Below are positions 9,116 to 17,640 of a stretch of DNA of 64,000 nt, in pieces. The first letter of the stretch is position 1; the number at the start of each line of letters is the position of its first letter. Made by a program: the position numbers and the translations under genes. Origin of the DNA: Paralcaligenes ureilyticus (GTDB taxonomy: Bacteria; Pseudomonadota; Gammaproteobacteria; Burkholderiales; Burkholderiaceae_B); assembly GCF_004346225.1 (NCBI RefSeq), contig NZ_SMAJ01000002.1, forward strand, positions 339,417 through 403,416, given 5' to 3'. The notes beneath the pieces were generated by a model. The model made no database searches. It was given only the letters and a program-made list of their open reading frames with translations, and was not told where the DNA came from.

Positions 9116-9787
9116 CTACCCAACGATGACATGCTCTGTGGTAATGATTATTGGCAGATGGCCATCGGGGAGAAAGTGCGGCTCATCGGCACGCGTGATC
9201 GCGTATTCGGCGGTGGCCGTGCCCTGCTTCATAGCCTCGGTCGATCGAAACCATGTAATCGCCAAACCTTCAAAACGCGGTCGCTCTTGACGCGCGTATT
9301 CATCCATTTTTAGGTGATTCTGCTCATAACGGCACACGGCGCTTATGCGTGATGCAATCGGCCCATGCACCTGTCTCCAGTAATCGCGAAACTCGGCCAG
9401 GTTCATTCCCGGACGTCGAGTCACAAACTCGATATTTTTAACCGCATTGTCCGGAATTTTTCCGTTCTTAATGACATGCACGTCTACCGGCAATACAACC
9501 TTGACAGACATATCAGTGAATTTTCTTTCGTCTTCCAGAATTTGCGCGGCCTGCGCCTTCCCCAGCGCAACGCGGTAGCTGTCTTGCGAATCCAGCCATA
9601 TCTCGCTGATGCCATCGAATATCAATTCGCCCTTCTTGTAACCCTGCGGCAAGGCATGAGATTGAACATAGCGCAACAGATTCGGAAAGCCCGCGGCCAA
9701 GGGACCATGTTGTTCATGCCAATAGCGTTGAAACGTCTCAACTGTGGTTCCGGGTTTGCGTTTGAGCAGGGAAATCACTTTGTACAT
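9116..9787 (-). CDS. Tandem EthD-domain protein
   Basis: Protein of 223 residues made of two related EthD-like (dimeric alpha-beta barrel) domains. The first half has FQRYWHEQHGPLA (19-31) and the second FRDYWRQVHGPIA (near 137-149), the conserved YW..HGP signature in each. EthD domains occur in small helper or degradative enzymes such as the ETBE and polyketide-cyclase-like proteins. Two in one chain would let a single polypeptide form the usual dimeric barrel. The start overlaps the upstream flavoprotein gene by 13 nt. Its exact reaction is unknown; context suggests turnover of the reductase product. Confidence 0.85.
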   Translation of the reverse strand: MYKVISLLKRKPGTTVETFQRYWHEQHGPLAAGFPNLLRYVQSHALPQGYKKGELIFDGISEIWLDSQDSYRVALGKAQAAQILEDERKFTDMSVKVVLPVDVHVIKNGKIPDNAVKNIEFVTRRPGMNLAEFRDYWRQVHGPIASRISAVCRYEQNHLKMDEYARQERPRFEGLAITWFRSTEAMKQGTATAEYAITRADEPHFLPDGHLPIIITTEHVIVG

Positions 9788-10908
9788 AGTTGACGCGCCC
9801 TACGCTGTAGCCACCATTTGAATTGCTCGGGCCAATCCTCCCAACCTTCTGCCCCTTTTAGCGCCAAAGCAGCCTGAGCCGACCAGTTCGGATTGAACAG
9901 CATCTCGCGGCCCAAGGCGATGATGTCCGCCTGCCCCGCCTGGAGAATGCCCTCTGCCTGCTCCGGCGCCAAAATCATGCCTACGGCGATCGTATGCACG
10001 CCGGTTTCTCGTTTTATTTCCTCGGCAAACGGAACTTGAAACCCTGGCGCTCTTGAAATCAAGTTTTGCCCTTTTTCAAGCTTTATCCCACCTGTGGAAC
10101 AGGCGATGGCATCAACGCCACGCAACGCTAACTGTTTAGCAAACACGACGGAATCCGCCATGGACCAACCCACATTGTTGCCATCTACCGCAGAAATCCG
10201 CACGAAAAGCGGCATTGCCTCCGGGATCTCTTCTCGCAGGGCATCGACCACTCGTAATGGCAATCGCATGCGATTTTCGATTGTTCCGCCATACTGATCT
10301 ACGCGTTTGTTAACCAGCGGCGAGAGAAATGAATGTAGAAGATAACCATGCGCACAATGAAGTTCGATGATTTGAAAGCCGGCCTCGCACGCACGGCGCG
10401 CGGCCAGCCGATAATCGAGCACGAGCGTATCGATATCGGCCTCGCCAAGCGCTGCCGGCACTGCCCAGCCTGCGTCGAACGGCATGTCGGTGGGTGACAC
10501 GACCGGCCAAGATTGCTCTTGCCGTTCCGCCGCATCTTTATCCGTCAATGGACCATTGCCATGCCAGGGCCGTTGAGACGACCCTTTGGGGCCACTATGG
10601 CCAAGCTGGATCCCCGCCGTACTGCCAAACTTGCGCAAAAACCCAGAGATTCTGTGTAAATCCGGCACATGTTCATCCCGCCATATGCCGTTGCATCCCG
10701 CTGTCCCTCGCCCTTGCGGAGTCACTGCGGTCGCCTCCATCATCACTGTGCCAGCGCCACCCAGGGCGAACCGTCCAAGATGAACTAAATGCAAATCATT
10801 GGCAAAACCATCTGACGAGCTGTACATCGACATAGGCGAAACCATAATGCGGTTCTTCAGAGTTACGCCACGCAACACCAGCGGCTCAAACAGCTTCGCT
10901 GCCGGCAT
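9775..10908 (-). CDS. NADH:flavin oxidoreductase, old yellow enzyme family (YqjM/XenA-like)
   Basis: FMN-dependent ene-reductase of the thermophilic-like OYE class, which reduces activated C=C bonds of enones or acts in xenobiotic turnover. I chose ATG at 10908 (MPAAKLFEPL) because GAGG stands 5 nt upstream; the frame is open to 10959. This gives 377 residues. Motifs: LKNRIMVSPMSMYS near 17-30, QLGHSGPKGS, the substrate and FMN-binding ELHCAHGYLLHSFLSP, and QYGGTIENRMRLPL. The C-terminal IALGREMLFNPNW completes the barrel. It is the first gene of the leftward operon, 150 nt from the promoter at 11065-11092. Confidence 0.93.
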   Translation of the reverse strand: MPAAKLFEPLVLRGVTLKNRIMVSPMSMYSSSDGFANDLHLVHLGRFALGGAGTVMMEATAVTPQGRGTAGCNGIWRDEHVPDLHRISGFLRKFGSTAGIQLGHSGPKGSSQRPWHGNGPLTDKDAAERQEQSWPVVSPTDMPFDAGWAVPAALGEADIDTLVLDYRLAARRACEAGFQIIELHCAHGYLLHSFLSPLVNKRVDQYGGTIENRMRLPLRVVDALREEIPEAMPLFVRISAVDGNNVGWSMADSVVFAKQLALRGVDAIACSTGGIKLEKGQNLISRAPGFQVPFAEEIKRETGVHTIAVGMILAPEQAEGILQAGQADIIALGREMLFNPNWSAQAALALKGAEGWEDWPEQFKWWLQRRARQLCTK

Positions 10909-11033
10909 CGACACCTCGTCAGGACTGGTCTGTGCAAGCATATTCAGAGACATCAGCATGGGTATCTGGTCGCAAAACTACCTCTTTCTGGCCGAGGGCA
11001 AAAATTGCTCGCCAAGATGCTGGCGAAACGGTT

Positions 11034-11062
11034 ATTATGAATCATGAAGCGTAATTCATAAT
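11034..11062. promoter_or_regulatory. Inverted-repeat operator ATTATGAAT-N11-ATTCATAAT
   Basis: A perfect 9-bp inverted repeat at 11034-11042 and 11054-11062 is centred just downstream of the leftward -10 box, over the expected transcription start. The position fits a repressor site (for example MarR or GntR type). No regulator gene sits next to it in this window. Confidence 0.7.
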
Positions 11063-11064
11063 TT

Positions 11065-11092
11065 ATTATAGATTCTAAAAAAACCTTGTCAA
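11065..11092 (-). promoter_or_regulatory. Sigma-70 promoter of the leftward catabolic operon
   Basis: Read on the minus strand, TTGACA (11092-11087) is followed by a 16-bp spacer and TATAAT (11070-11065). Both hexamers match consensus exactly. The first gene downstream is the OYE-family reductase at 10908. The inverted repeat at 11034-11062 immediately follows the -10, suggesting strong transcription held off by a repressor. Confidence 0.8.
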
Positions 11093-11304
11093 CAGAAAAT
11101 CCAGCACGAGAAATCCATCAACAACAATTCCCGGCACGTCGGATCCTGAAAAAACGACACGTGACGCCCATGCACTTGGAATAAAGATGCCTACATTTTT
11201 GCCAAAGCCCATCTTCCAAAAAATAAAGCAATCCGTCTTGTTGACCGACCTATACTTCACTGCAGTTCGGGCGGCAAATAAACGGCTTTAACCCGGAGAC
11301 ATGA

Positions 11305-12057
11305 ATGGGCCAACTAGAAAACAAAATAGCTGTCGTTACCGGCAGCGGCAGCGGCTTTGGCGAGGGCATCGCAAAGCTCTACGCTGAAGAAGGTGCCAGG
11401 GTCATCGTCGCCGACATTAACCTTGAAGCGGCCAATCGAGTGGCCGCAGATATCGGTAGTGCTGCGCGGGCTTTTAAAGTAGATGTCAGCAACCGAAACG
11501 ATATCAATCATGTGGTCAACCACTGCAAGGACGAGTTTGGCCGCGTCGACATTGTTGTGAACAACGCCGGCATTACACACAAGAACCAGCCCATGCTCGA
11601 TGTCGACGAGGCCATGTTCGAGCGGATATTCAACATCAACGTCAAGTCGATCTATTACATGGCGCATGCCGTCGTTCCGCTGATGCGAGATCAAGGCGGC
11701 GGCGTCATCGTGAATATCGGCTCTACCGCCGGTATTCGCCCGCGCCCAGGGCTTACCTGGTACAACGCGTCCAAAGGCGCCATCAATTTATTATCCAAGT
11801 CCATGGCGGTTGAACTCGCGCCCGACAAAATTCGCGTCAACGTTATTTGCCCCGTGATGGGCGTGACGGGGATGTTCGAGCTGGCCATGGGTCTGCCGGA
11901 CACACCAGAAAACCGTGCAAGATTTATTTCATCGATTCCATCAGGCCGCTTCTGCCAACCCTCTGACATCGCCGCGGCGGCCCTGTTTCTGGCTAGCGAT
12001 GCGGCGGAATTCATAACAGGTGTCGAATTGCCTGTCGATGGAGGCCGGACCATTTAA
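11305..12057 (+). CDS. Short-chain dehydrogenase/reductase (SDR), first of a paralogous pair
   Basis: Classical SDR of 250 residues (glucose/3-oxoacyl dehydrogenase-like). The glycine motif TGSGSGFGEG is at 13-22, ADIN at 36-39 suggests NAD preference, and NNAG comes next. The catalytic serine lies in NIGSTAG and the Tyr-Lys pair in WYNASKGA. The C-terminus DGGRTI is typical. GGAG precedes the ATG at 11305. It is about 80% identical by hand count, with no gaps, to the SDR at 20652 in the same locus. It is followed by the promoter and operator of the importer operon, so it may be its own transcript. Confidence 0.93.
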   Translation: MGQLENKIAVVTGSGSGFGEGIAKLYAEEGARVIVADINLEAANRVAADIGSAARAFKVDVSNRNDINHVVNHCKDEFGRVDIVVNNAGITHKNQPMLDVDEAMFERIFNINVKSIYYMAHAVVPLMRDQGGGVIVNIGSTAGIRPRPGLTWYNASKGAINLLSKSMAVELAPDKIRVNVICPVMGVTGMFELAMGLPDTPENRARFISSIPSGRFCQPSDIAAAALFLASDAAEFITGVELPVDGGRTI

Positions 12058-12094
12058 CAACGTCAAGAAACCCAGCCTGTTGAATACCGATTCA

Positions 12095-12123
12095 TTGACT
12101 TCATAGAACGCTTGTTCTATTAT
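12095..12123 (+). promoter_or_regulatory. Promoter with embedded palindromic operator for the CUT2 importer operon
   Basis: TTGACT (12095-12100), a 17-bp spacer and TATTAT (12118-12123) form a good sigma-70 promoter. A perfect palindrome, ATAGAAC-GCTT-GTTCTAT, occupies 12103-12120, filling the spacer and touching the -10. That is the usual place for a TetR-family repressor site. The first downstream gene is the permease at 12216. The palindrome differs from the one at 11034, so two regulators are implied. Confidence 0.78.
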
Positions 12124-12215
12124 TTTATTAACAGAAAACCCTACCCTCATCGATTTATTGGAATGCATCGACGACGATAGACGCCTGATTTTCAGACCGT
12201 TTTGCGGAAAATTAA

Positions 12216-13229
12216 ATGATTGCATCAGCTACTGCAGCCATGGGTAAAAGCCCAGCAAGAAAAAGCATCAAGTTCGATCAGCAAATTATTGTGTTCCTGC
12301 TTTTTGTTGCCACATTTATGGTGTTTTCCGTATTTCTGCCTGGCTTTCTTTCCATGGGCAACATACTGGCAATGATGCGATCCGTATCGGTTTTAGGAAT
12401 ACTCGGACTCGGGATGGCAGTAGTGGTTATCGGGCGCGGGGTGGATTTGTCCATGATAGCCGTGCTCGCGGTTCCAACGGCGCTGATTCTGACCCTTTCC
12501 GGGAACGGGTACGGAATAGCTGTCGCGTTAACGGGAGGCTTCGCGCTGGCCATTGCTGTTGGCCTGCTCAACGGTGCACTTGTCGCGTACGCCGAAATAC
12601 CCTCATTATTCGCCACGCTGGCGACCGGCATTGGCCTGGCCGGCCTCGGGCAAAGTGGTCTGTTTCAGTACGATATCGTGCCATGGCCGACATCGCTGGA
12701 TCCCATAGGCTGGGTCGGGCGAGGCACACTCGCCGGCATTCCTCACGTCGTGCTGGCATTCGTGGTTGTGGCAATCTGCGTGAGCCTGTTCCTGCGGCGG
12801 CTGAAACTAGGCCTTTTTACCTATGCCATTGGCGATAATCCCAGCGCCGCCCGGACCACCGGAATAGCCGTTCGCCCAATCATGGTGCTTCAGTATGTCA
12901 TCGCAGCGGTCATCGCCGTTGTCGCCGGTCTGGTAATGGCATCGTCTTCAAACAACATGGACACTCGAATCTTCAACCTGACATTGATCTATGACGTCAT
13001 CCTCGTGGTTGTTTTGGGAGGTATTGGCTTATCCGGTGGTCGTGGCGGGGTATTGAATGTGATCGTCGGCACCCTGCTGATCGGCACCATCATAAACGGT
13101 ATGACGATCATGAATATGTCTTATGAAGTCCAAAACCTGATCAAGGGGATGGTGCTGCTGGTCGCCTTGTCGCTGGACAGCATATTGAACCCACGCAACG
13201 AAGAAACAGCACAACAGGGAGACATTTAG
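12216..13229 (+). CDS. RbsC-like ABC transporter permease (CUT2 family)
   Basis: Inner-membrane permease of 337 residues with roughly nine to ten hydrophobic segments, of the ribose/xylose/autoinducer-2 (BPD_transp_2) family. The motif GMAVVVIGRGVDLSMIAV is the family hallmark and GGIGLSGGRGGVLNVIVGT the conserved late cytoplasmic loop. The start is ATG at 12216 with a weak GGA upstream. It is the first gene behind the palindrome-containing promoter. Together with the permease domain at 14418 it probably makes a heterodimeric channel, where RbsC itself works as a homodimer. Confidence 0.92.
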   Translation: MIASATAAMGKSPARKSIKFDQQIIVFLLFVATFMVFSVFLPGFLSMGNILAMMRSVSVLGILGLGMAVVVIGRGVDLSMIAVLAVPTALILTLSGNGYGIAVALTGGFALAIAVGLLNGALVAYAEIPSLFATLATGIGLAGLGQSGLFQYDIVPWPTSLDPIGWVGRGTLAGIPHVVLAFVVVAICVSLFLRRLKLGLFTYAIGDNPSAARTTGIAVRPIMVLQYVIAAVIAVVAGLVMASSSNNMDTRIFNLTLIYDVILVVVLGGIGLSGGRGGVLNVIVGTLLIGTIINGMTIMNMSYEVQNLIKGMVLLVALSLDSILNPRNEETAQQGDI

Positions 13230-13301
13230 TACATGAGAGGTTTGTGAAGCAAGAAAAATAGTGATGAAGGTAGCTGTATTCAAGAATCCAAGGAGATATA
13301 A

Positions 13302-14342
13302 GTGAACAAACTATTAAATTTACTCTACAAGAAAGCACTTGGCGCCGCAGCGCTTTCGCTTATTGCCGCCACAGGCATGGCTTCCATCGCCTACGCGCAA
13401 CACACCATGAAGGATCCGGCGCGCGATAACTACTACAACACGTTCAAGGACAAGCGAGTCGTGTTTGTACCAGTATTCATGGGGTTGGATCTGACCGAGG
13501 GCTGGTCCAAACTGATGAAGGCGCAATCCGAGCGGCTTGGGTACAAGTATGAAGTTCGCAATCCAAACTTCAACACAGCGGCCGGCGCCCAAATATTGAC
13601 TTCACTCATCAGCGAAAAGCCTGATGTAATCGTGGTCCAGAACCCGGATGTGCAATCCTATGCGCGGCTATTGCTCAAGGCCGAGCAGGCAGGAATTCGT
13701 GTGATTCAGCTGAACATGAAAACCAATATTCTCACCACTGGCTTTGTCGGTGCAGACGCCGTTGAAATCGGCGAACGTCAGGCCCGTGCCGCCGCAAAAC
13801 AATGCGGACCTTCGACGTCCGGTAAAGTCTTGATTCTTGGCGGGCCCGCAACCAGCCCATGGTCGGTCTACCTGCAACAAGGCTACAAAAACATTCTGGA
13901 CAAGCAGCCAAACATCAAGATCGTCGCGCGCCAATCTACAGGCAACTACGAATCGGCCAAAGCCAAATCAATTACGCAGGTCGTCCTGCAACAAAACCCG
14001 GACCTGTGTGCGGTCCTCGGCGTTTGGGATAACACCGATGTCGGAACCGCCGCGGCCATCAAGGAAGCAGGTAAGTCGGGCAAAGTGTTTGTGACCTCTT
14101 CGGGTGGTGGCGGCGAATTGGCTTGCAAAGGGCTGAACGAAGGCATGTGGGACCACTACGTCAGCTACGACGTGCCGGGGCAAGGTCGCGACCTCACAGA
14201 TCTGATCTCGGCCGCACTGCAGGCCGAGCAGAATAAACAAAAGGTCGGCGCGATCAAGACGGTGTTGTATACACCGCTTATAGAAATGACTAAAGCCAAC
14301 GTTAAAGAACATCCCTGCTGGTCGTTGAAAACGATTCATTAA
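13302..14342 (+). CDS. Periplasmic sugar-type substrate-binding protein (Peripla_BP_4)
   Basis: Solute receptor for the CUT2 importer, 346 residues, GTG start at 13302 with AGGAG upstream. A Sec signal occupies about 1-32 (LGAAALSLIAATGMASIAYA, then QHTMKDP). The mature domain shows the RbsB-like layout: VVFVPVFMGLDLTEGW, ISEKPDVIVVQNPD, a hinge strand near AKSITQVVLQQNPDLCAVLG and VTSSGGGGEL. Two cysteines in the second lobe (AKQCGP and HPCWSL) could form a disulfide. The ligand is not predictable; neighbours point to a lactone, polyol or related small molecule. Confidence 0.9.
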   Translation: MNKLLNLLYKKALGAAALSLIAATGMASIAYAQHTMKDPARDNYYNTFKDKRVVFVPVFMGLDLTEGWSKLMKAQSERLGYKYEVRNPNFNTAAGAQILTSLISEKPDVIVVQNPDVQSYARLLLKAEQAGIRVIQLNMKTNILTTGFVGADAVEIGERQARAAAKQCGPSTSGKVLILGGPATSPWSVYLQQGYKNILDKQPNIKIVARQSTGNYESAKAKSITQVVLQQNPDLCAVLGVWDNTDVGTAAAIKEAGKSGKVFVTSSGGGGELACKGLNEGMWDHYVSYDVPGQGRDLTDLISAALQAEQNKQKVGAIKTVLYTPLIEMTKANVKEHPCWSLKTIH

Positions 14343-14417
14343 CACTATCGACCCAGTTCTATATTTGCGAAACCCATCGCTTCGGCCGCATTCGGCCGGA
14401 GCATTTAGCACACGACC

Positions 14418-16538
14418 ATGCCAAAAATACTGAAACAGCTGAGATATCAATTCTGGCCAGACAAGGCATTTGGCGAAATACTTCAAAAACAATGGACCGA
14501 GACAGCCATACCTTTAGTGGCGCTGCTGATAACCATCGCGTTTTTCGCCTCGAAAATCGATAATTTCATTTCGGTATCAAACCTGGCCGACACCCTGCGC
14601 CAGGCCAGCGAACTCGGCTTTATCGCGCTAGGCATGTCCTTGGTATTAATCGTAGGTGGAATCGACTTGAGCGTCGGCTCCATGTTCGCTATCTGCAATA
14701 TCGTTGCGCTGTATCTTGTGCAAGTACTGAACTTTCCAATCTTTGCCGCCATCGGGGTGACTCTGGCGTGCGGCGCATTGCTCGGCGCGATCAATGGCGT
14801 TCTGATCGGCTATTTAAGAATGCGCGCCTTCCTGACCACGCTGGTCACGCTGATCATCTTCAGGTCGATATGCGACATCGCGCAATACAACACGGCTGTG
14901 GCCATTTCCTCGGTCATTCCCACCTCCGATCTGTGGGATTTCATTGGCAATGGATCTTTTCTCAATATTCCCACCGTTACCTGGGTGTTCGCCGTTGTGG
15001 CAGTAGCAGGCCACATATTCCTGACCCGCATGCGGGGCGGCTGGCACATGATGGCCGTGGGAGGTAGTCGTCGGTCTGCTTATAATTCCGGCCTGCCCAT
15101 GAGCCGGATCGTCGCCAGTACCTATATCGTTTCCGGCATATTCGCAGGTGCGGCAGCGGTCTTTTACGCCGCCCGGCTAGGCAGCCCAGGGGCGGACACC
15201 GGCAAAGGCATGGAAATCGTCATCCTGACCGCGGCGATCCTGGGAGGTATCAGGCTGGGTGGCGGCAAGGGTTCGGTGACCAAGGCCATTCTGGGCACCT
15301 TGATTATTCTGCTTATTACCAACGGTCTTTTGCGCATGGCCATGCCGGCGGGAGGGTCGCGTCTGATTCTGGCCGGCATACTTTTGCTTGCCGCGACGCT
15401 GGATATCCGCTGGTTCAAGAATCGGGGCAAGGCCATACAGGAGTTTTATGTCAGCCCAGGTTATCTCGACCTGCCCGTAGCCCCGGCGACCAGTGCCGCT
15501 GTCGGCTCCATGTACGCGGTAAACGACAAACTGCACGACATCGAGCTCATAGGTCTGGGCCAAGTCGAATCGCCGGAAGATGTCATTCTCGACGAACAAG
15601 ACAATCTTTATTGCGGAACACGACATGGCGAGATTGTTCGGTTTTTCGCCCCAGACTATAAACGCATGGAAGTCTTTGCCAAAATAGGCGGCCAGCCCCT
15701 GGGGATGGCATTCGACGCCCAAAGACACCTTTATGTATGCGTCGGTGGTATGGGTCTTTACCGAGTCACCCCCGAGGGCAAAGTTGAAAAGGCCAGTGAT
15801 GAAACCAATCGTTCGCTGTTTTCAATCGTTGATGATAGTCGGTTACGGCTGGCCGACGATCTCGATATCGCACCCGATGGGAGGGTTTTCTTCTCCGAAG
15901 CCACCATCCGCTACGAAATGCACGAATGGCAAATTGACAGTCTTGAAGGCCGCGGAAATGGCCGTTTGATTTGCTACGACCCGAACACTGGGCAGACTCG
16001 CACGCTGGTTAAAAACCTGATTTTTCCCAACGGCGTATGTTTAGGTCCCGATCAACAGTCCGTGCTGTTTGCCGAGAGCTGGGCTTGCACGATCAAGCGG
16101 TATTGGTTCGACGGCCCCAGGAAAGGTCAGATAGAGATGGTCATCCCTAATTTGCCCGGTTACCCCGACAATATCAACAGAGCCTCCGACGGCAACTATT
16201 GGGTCGCATTGATGGGCATGCGCGGCCCAGCCTTCGATCTGGCCATGCGTGAGCCGGCTTTTCGCAAACGCATGGCCAAGCGCCTGCCGCAAGATGAATG
16301 GCTTTCACCCAATATCAATGTGGGCTGTGTGATCAAAATCAACGAGCGCGGTGAAGTTCTGGACGCGCTGTGGGACTTGGGTGGTGTGAATCACCCCATG
16401 ATTACGTCTATGCGAGAACATCGAGGCTACCTCTATTTGGGCGGCATTTCCAACAACCGTATCGGCCGCTACAAGCTTGACGGCGCCGATCCTGATTTCA
16501 TGCAGCATCGTATTGTGCGAGGCGAGAAACATGTTTGA
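14418..16538 (+). CDS. Fusion of CUT2 permease and SMP-30/strictosidine-synthase-like beta-propeller
   Basis: One 706-residue frame joins two domains. Residues 1 to about 330 are an RbsC-type permease (MSLVLIVGGIDLSVGSMF; LGGIRLGGGKGSVTKAILGT). After a linker of about 45 residues, 375-706 form an SMP-30/gluconolactonase-like propeller. Its usual metal ligands can be placed: Glu in VESPEDV (about 382), Asn in FPNGVCLGPD (about 537) and Asp in YPDNINRASDG (about 583). RbsC-type permeases have a cytoplasmic C-terminus, so the propeller should face the cytosol and could hydrolyse a lactone as it enters. The reading frame is continuous, so this is a true fusion. The next gene overlaps its stop by 8 nt. 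Confidence 0.9.
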   Translation: MPKILKQLRYQFWPDKAFGEILQKQWTETAIPLVALLITIAFFASKIDNFISVSNLADTLRQASELGFIALGMSLVLIVGGIDLSVGSMFAICNIVALYLVQVLNFPIFAAIGVTLACGALLGAINGVLIGYLRMRAFLTTLVTLIIFRSICDIAQYNTAVAISSVIPTSDLWDFIGNGSFLNIPTVTWVFAVVAVAGHIFLTRMRGGWHMMAVGGSRRSAYNSGLPMSRIVASTYIVSGIFAGAAAVFYAARLGSPGADTGKGMEIVILTAAILGGIRLGGGKGSVTKAILGTLIILLITNGLLRMAMPAGGSRLILAGILLLAATLDIRWFKNRGKAIQEFYVSPGYLDLPVAPATSAAVGSMYAVNDKLHDIELIGLGQVESPEDVILDEQDNLYCGTRHGEIVRFFAPDYKRMEVFAKIGGQPLGMAFDAQRHLYVCVGGMGLYRVTPEGKVEKASDETNRSLFSIVDDSRLRLADDLDIAPDGRVFFSEATIRYEMHEWQIDSLEGRGNGRLICYDPNTGQTRTLVKNLIFPNGVCLGPDQQSVLFAESWACTIKRYWFDGPRKGQIEMVIPNLPGYPDNINRASDGNYWVALMGMRGPAFDLAMREPAFRKRMAKRLPQDEWLSPNINVGCVIKINERGEVLDALWDLGGVNHPMITSMREHRGYLYLGGISNNRIGRYKLDGADPDFMQHRIVRGEKHV

Positions 16539-17640
16539 AACACTCAAACGCGCTCGCGACCGGTTTTTCGGCGATGGCGACGCCAGCGTGGCGGTACCGA
16601 TTTTCGATGGCGCGTTCCGGCCTAATAATCTACTCGAGGCAGCACCCGTATTTGCTGAAATGCCGGGCCTCGAAGACCTTGCCGTCAGTACCGACGGTGT
16701 ATTGCATGCTGCCCGCGGTAACGATGTGCTGCGCTTTGACGACGCCGGCGGTTCCACGGTCGTCGCGCAGTTCGATGCACCAGTCCAGGCCCTTGCGTCA
16801 TTTATCGATGGCGGCTTTGCTGTAGCTGCGGGCGGACGCATCATCTTCGAAGGTGGCACCCGGCACGGCGAATCGTTTGACAAGGTCCAGGGAAAATCCC
16901 TGATTTGCGTCAACGCGCTGCAGGCAACCTCAGGGGGAAAGTTACTGATCAGCGACGGCTCACAAAGCCGCCCGTACGCACAATGGAGCCACGATCTGCT
17001 TGAGCATGGCCACAGCGGCCGGGTGCTCGAATATGATCCGGCTACCAGACAGTCTCGCGAATTGGCCCATGGCCTGGCCTACTGTCACGGTGTATGTGGC
17101 GACGGCACACGTGTGCTGGCATCACAGAGCTGGGCTCATAACCTGCTTGCCCTCGACAATGCCACGCATGTGCCGGTACTCAACGCCTTGCCGGGCTACC
17201 CCGCGCGAATCAGCCCCGCACAAGGCGGTGGATTTTGGCTCAGCCTATTTGCGGGCCGTACGCAACTGCTCGAATTTGTACTGCGCGAGCACGATTTCCG
17301 CCGCAAGATGATGAACACTATGGAGCCACATTACTGGATTGCGCCCGCGCTCAGTTCAGGCCACGATTTTCAAGAACCACTACAGGGCGGAAGCGTCAGG
17401 CAGATGGGTATTCTCAAACCTTGGGCGCCGCCGCGTTCGTACGGATTGGTTGTTCGTTTGGGCAACGATTTACGTCCACGCTACTCATTGCACAGCCGTG
17501 TTGGCGGCAAACATCACGGCATTGTCTCAGCAGTAGAGCAAGGCGCTTATTTAATGGTGTTGTCCAAGGGAGCCAGTCGAATCCTCCGCTTACCCTTGGC
17601 CGACCTGAACGGAAGCAACTCGCATGACACCCATTCTTGA
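16531..17640 (+). CDS. Degenerate SMP-30-like beta-propeller protein
   Basis: Protein of 369 residues related to the propeller domain of the preceding gene. ATG at 16531 follows GCGAG and overlaps that gene by 8 nt; the frame is open to 16477. Corresponding segments can be aligned by eye. PGLEDLAVSTDG keeps the metal-binding Glu, but FPNGV has become YCHGVCG and YPDNI has become YPARIS, so the Asn and Asp ligands are lost. No signal peptide is seen. It is therefore probably non-hydrolytic, perhaps a partner or sensor for the fused permease. Its stop overlaps the ATPase gene by 17 nt. Confidence 0.8.
   Translation: MFETLKRARDRFFGDGDASVAVPIFDGAFRPNNLLEAAPVFAEMPGLEDLAVSTDGVLHAARGNDVLRFDDAGGSTVVAQFDAPVQALASFIDGGFAVAAGGRIIFEGGTRHGESFDKVQGKSLICVNALQATSGGKLLISDGSQSRPYAQWSHDLLEHGHSGRVLEYDPATRQSRELAHGLAYCHGVCGDGTRVLASQSWAHNLLALDNATHVPVLNALPGYPARISPAQGGGFWLSLFAGRTQLLEFVLREHDFRRKMMNTMEPHYWIAPALSSGHDFQEPLQGGSVRQMGILKPWAPPRSYGLVVRLGNDLRPRYSLHSRVGGKHHGIVSAVEQGAYLMVLSKGASRILRLPLADLNGSNSHDTHS

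Larger units (their letters stand above)
10909..11304. other. Divergent regulatory intergenic region
   Basis: This 396-nt gene-free stretch separates the leftward catabolic operon from the rightward SDR gene. It is A/T-rich near 11030-11100, where the leftward promoter and a 9-bp inverted repeat lie. The right part (11093-11304) holds a TATACT near 11250 that might be a -10 for the SDR gene, but I see no convincing -35. A ribosome-binding GGAG is present just before the SDR ATG. No coding potential was recognised. Confidence 0.6.
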
